A stretch of 64,000 nucleotides of DNA from Siphonodentalium dalli (taxonomy: Eukaryota; Mollusca; Scaphopoda; Gadilida; Siphonodentaliidae): the NCBI GenBank assembly GCA_032622095.1, contig CP136061.1, forward strand, positions 1,676,001 through 1,740,000, in the 5' to 3' direction. Shown one piece after another: positions 60,473 through 64,000 of this stretch (positions within the stretch are counted from its first letter, which is position 1; each line of letters starts with the position of its first letter). The translations under genes and the position numbers were made by a program. The notes beneath the pieces are model-generated. The model was not told the origin of the DNA. It did no database searches and saw only the letters and a program-made list of their open reading frames with translations.

Positions 60473-63400
60473 CTGGAGTAAAAGATATGAACACACCCGT
60501 TATGGTATATCGGTGCCGAGTGGTGGAGTGCGGTATCTGGAGTACATCGTCGGGCAAGGTTTGTGAGAAGGTCAGAGTACATATCATGTCACACAATAAA
60601 AAGCACAACAACTTCGTGATCGCACTGTTAAACATGAACTTCTGTGTATTAGACGAAATGCACGAACAGTTCTGTACTTAACTAGAGCATTGTGTGCCAT
60701 TTTAATGGGTGAATATACTCTCGGATTTTTTTCCGATAAACTTTTATGTCAGAACTAATGACCGCAGCCAATAAAAACTGACAACATTTGCTAGCACGCA
60801 GCGTCATTAATGATTCAAGTGCGGTTTTCTCTGAAGCACTGAAGTATTTTTCCCTAATAGCATTTAGATGAGCGGCAGAGACCCCTAAAACTTCGATTTA
60901 ATATACACACCGTACTTAAGGAAAATGTGGTATCTTTGGAAAGGTGAGGATGTAGGCTAATTGATATGACCTACTATCGGATCTGAAAGTGGTGAGGTTG
61001 TCATGGAAACGGGCTCGCAAAAGTATTGTCACATATCGACAGTATTGTCAATAAATGCCATCGATCGAATAATGGAAGGCTGCATTTTTCAACATTCATT
61101 TTAATTTTAGGTAAATTCTGATTTAATGGTATAAGGACGATATGTGAACTCAGATGAATGTTCCTATTGGAAATATGAGTCCGTATGGTGGTTGGAACGC
61201 CGTTTTTGGGTAATTTTAGGGTTTTTTAGTGAGAAAATTGTGATTTGTGGAATCGCAGTGCTGGCGAGAACAACACACTATCAAATGGACTGTGATATGT
61301 CATTTTGAAGATCTTGATGTGGCCTATCCGATTATATGGTTTATATGGTTGGGCGTTGATTTTGTTGTCATGGAAACGATTCTAATATTTCGGAATAAAT
61401 GTGTGTATAATTCCTTGAAATTTCATGAAAAGTATATCGATACAAACCGACAATCTACTACAACAATAGTATTGACCTTTATAACATTCCCTAGAATGTT
61501 CGAGACTACACCTACTTTCGGAATAAAGGATCATGCTGATTTTAAAGACCAATGTTGGTATTTGTTTTATGTTATTTTGAATAAAAGTTCCATTTTCTGT
61601 ATAAAATTAGTGAAAATTTGTGAAATTTGAATTCTTCTGCAAAATTGAACGAGGTGATCGAAATATGTTAATATTCTATTATTTTCAATTTAGTGATGCT
61701 AATTGGATTAGAACATTGGTGTTTATAATTGAAATGCCAATGGAGATATCAGAATTATGTACCATAAATTAATGACAATGATGGACCACCAATTTGTTCA
61801 TGTACAACAAAGACGCGGCGGATTAAATGTGGTCATGGGATTTTGACTGGCAGAAACATTCAACAAATTGCAAGAACCCTGAATGAGTTTGCTGGATATT
61901 TCATGAACGTTCCTATTGTGGTCAAAATCATGAACGTTCCCATCGCGGTCAAATCCCATGACCACGTTGAATCAAGCGTTTATTATTTATTTTTATATAC
62001 TTAAATTCATTGTGAACTAGAATTGTTTGGCTACCCCCTATTTATTCAACTGCAATTGAACACATATAGTTCAGTTGGGACAGTTCATTTTATGCTGGAA
62101 TCTTCGATGTTTAGAAAACTAAACAATTAAGTTTTGGAGCGGTAAACCCACTCCTGGTGGGGGCTGTTAATGTCCCGTTATTTTGCTGGTTAAATTGTGG
62201 GACCCCGTTGACGGTGAGCGGAATGAAGCTTGTTTATTTAAAATAAGGACAATAGGAACCTTACATATAGTTACGTAGAATGGTTTTATCTCAGTCATAA
62301 CACCATTTATGCTCAACGCATTTTAATTGCAAATTAAAATAAATAACAATGCAAATTAGTGACACCACGGTTCGTGATTGTTACGCATTAATGTTGGGGT
62401 TTATAAAAGGAGAGTTTTCAAGAATAGTCAGGGTATATAGATGCACGGTCAGTACTTCATATTTTTATTTCGAATATTTTCTTATCTAATTCGATGATAA
62501 AGTGGGACATATATACACCGTTCAGGCGATATCAGATTATTAGAGTTCTTCCATTGCTCCGTTCCAAACGTCGAATGTCCCAGTTTTATTGTTTGTATTG
62601 TTTTATTCCATAGTGATAATGAGTCTAATTAATGTTTAGTTATGACAAACGTACTCAATACAATTGATGGTATGTGTTAAAAGTAACGACTACTGGCCAT
62701 TAGATAAACGATCGCACATGTTTATGCAATAAATTACTCGAAATACATGTATAATCCATATTAATCGATATAAGCGTTTAATGGTAGGGGTATTCGATTC
62801 ACATGTATTATTTTACACCCAGAAATTTGTATAACTGAAATAAATAAACTTGCCCTGATCTAACTAAAGCCTGGATCATCGTGTGTATGGAAAAAGAGCG
62901 AGCAACTGTCTCAAACATTAATGTGACTATTAATGGCAAGAAAATAACTGTCATCAGTGCATCAAGCCAATCGGTGAATTATATGCATGTCTATCAACTC
63001 AAACGATATCTCACAAGACCTAAAGTGCTGTGACTGCTTAGGCGCCCAAACTGCTTGACAAATTGACGGGAATATTACAGATTTGAATTCATATAGTATC
63101 CGTCTATCAGAATCGGTGCGACTAATTTTATATTTTAGTCATTTAAAGTCGTATTGACCCTTTCCGCCGGACCCATATAGTCCAATATAGCGATGTATAG
63201 GGTACGTTCTGCCAGCTTGGGCGCACAAACTACTTGATGAATCGAAGGGAATATTAGATACTTGAATTCATATACTTGTTTGCAATGATTTGTAACACAA
63301 TATTGAACGTTCAAATGGCAAAATCCTGTAACAATTTCCATCACCGGTCATCAACACTGTGCATCAACGTATGCACATCATAAAATATCTGGAACACATC

Positions 63401-64000
63401 TAGACATTCTTATGAATTGTTGATGCTTCATGTTGAATTTCAGACGCTTGATTGCATAGCGTTTCAGTTGTAGTGCATATTAATGGATTTCGGACAATGG
63501 CGTCATGACAACAATCGAAACAAAGTCCAAAACAGACCCTTATCTCGGAACAAACAGGCATCTATATTTTATGAAGTTATTGCAACGATGACGAAAAATG
63601 CTTTAAACTGATGCGTAATCAGATATCAGCGATCTGCTCTATGTGTCACTTTCAGAATAATGAATAATTTATATTTCGCCAGAACAGATCGTTGATTCGG
63701 CGTATTGATAAACTAGGCGTAAACAAGATAAAATCCATTTATACTTACATCATCCATAAAATATATGGATGACTTTGTTTTATTCTGCTCACAGTCCTTG
63801 CCATATCTAATTTTCCCTTGAAAACGGCCATCCACAGGCAAAATTATGGTAGAAACCACCAAAAGTACACACTAACCCTCTGGGCGTTATTGCTGATATT
63901 CTCGAAATATCCCATCGCTCCGCTGAGATACCACTGCCACAAGGACATTTGATAAGGATTTCTGACAAGATCTTAGTTCTTATGTTCTTATACTCGAACA
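60473..64000. other. Upstream of the transporter start; no gene seen
   Basis: Likely promoter or 5' untranslated region of the transporter, but no element can be placed. Two small duplications: CATGAACGTTCCTATTGTGG near 61902 with CATGAACGTTCCCATCGCGG near 61930, and a diverged ~60-base pair at 63040-63105 and 63220-63280 (GGGAATATTA, TTGAATTCATATA). A 127-codon frame at 61247-61630 has no recognisable family. Confidence 0.5.

Noticed and set aside
60340-60681. 113-codon plus-strand frame
   Set aside because: Overlaps the first coding exon of the transporter on the opposite strand; no family resemblance.
61247-61630. 127-codon plus-strand frame
   Set aside because: No domain, no splice sites and ordinary AT-rich composition; may be chance or a dispersed repeat.

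Overview
This is a eukaryotic, AT-rich, repeat-dense window, most likely from a marine invertebrate. Long introns, canonical GT-AG exon borders, many ACATGTAC-type microsatellites, L1-type and CR1/jockey-type LINEs, a short-LTR Ty3/Gypsy element and many small fold-back elements fit a mollusc or other lophotrochozoan, but nothing here fixes the phylum. There are no operons, and no tRNA gene or CRISPR array was seen.

The one host gene I can support is a multi-exon SLC17-family (sialin / vesicular glutamate transporter-like) organic anion transporter on the minus strand, about 60.47 down to 26.76 kb. I assembled it by eye from exons whose splice sites and reading phases agree: 60312-60472 (start codon and first membrane segment), 47971-48085, 46568-46655, a five-copy mini-exon array at 43869-44335, 40493-40629, 36137-36338, 34692-34778, 28136-28252 (extendable to 28432) and 26756-26883. 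The second coding exon (between 60.3 and 48.1 kb) and the last exon (below 26.7 kb) were not located. Three of these exons sit in tandem duplications that copy the 3' splice site: five copies of a 48-base phase-1/1 mini-exon, five in-phase acceptors 45 bases apart, and four acceptors 119 bases apart. This is the most interesting structure in the window.

Mobile elements fill much of the rest. At 7884-13088 lies a nearly full-length LINE (plus strand) with an L1-type ORF1 and an endonuclease/reverse transcriptase ORF2, both broken by stops and frame changes. At 29617-34053 a Ty3/Gypsy element (minus strand) with identical 102-base LTRs and a 5-base target duplication sits in an intron of the transporter gene, itself inserted in a small palindromic element. 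LINE remnants on the minus strand lie at 42332-43446 (CCHC ORF1) and 56745-58690 (reverse transcriptase). Two 5S rRNA-like repeats lie at 5.6-6.0 kb.

Tandem arrays include a ~48-base satellite (20.86-22.85 kb, about 40 copies), a 29-30-base minisatellite (40.99-41.63 kb), a hierarchical array (50.66-51.96 kb) and several short ones. Fold-back and MITE-like families recur across the window, the most distinctive being a ~69-base near-perfect hairpin present seven times. The left 8 kb, 13-20 kb and 60.5-64 kb show no gene I can support.
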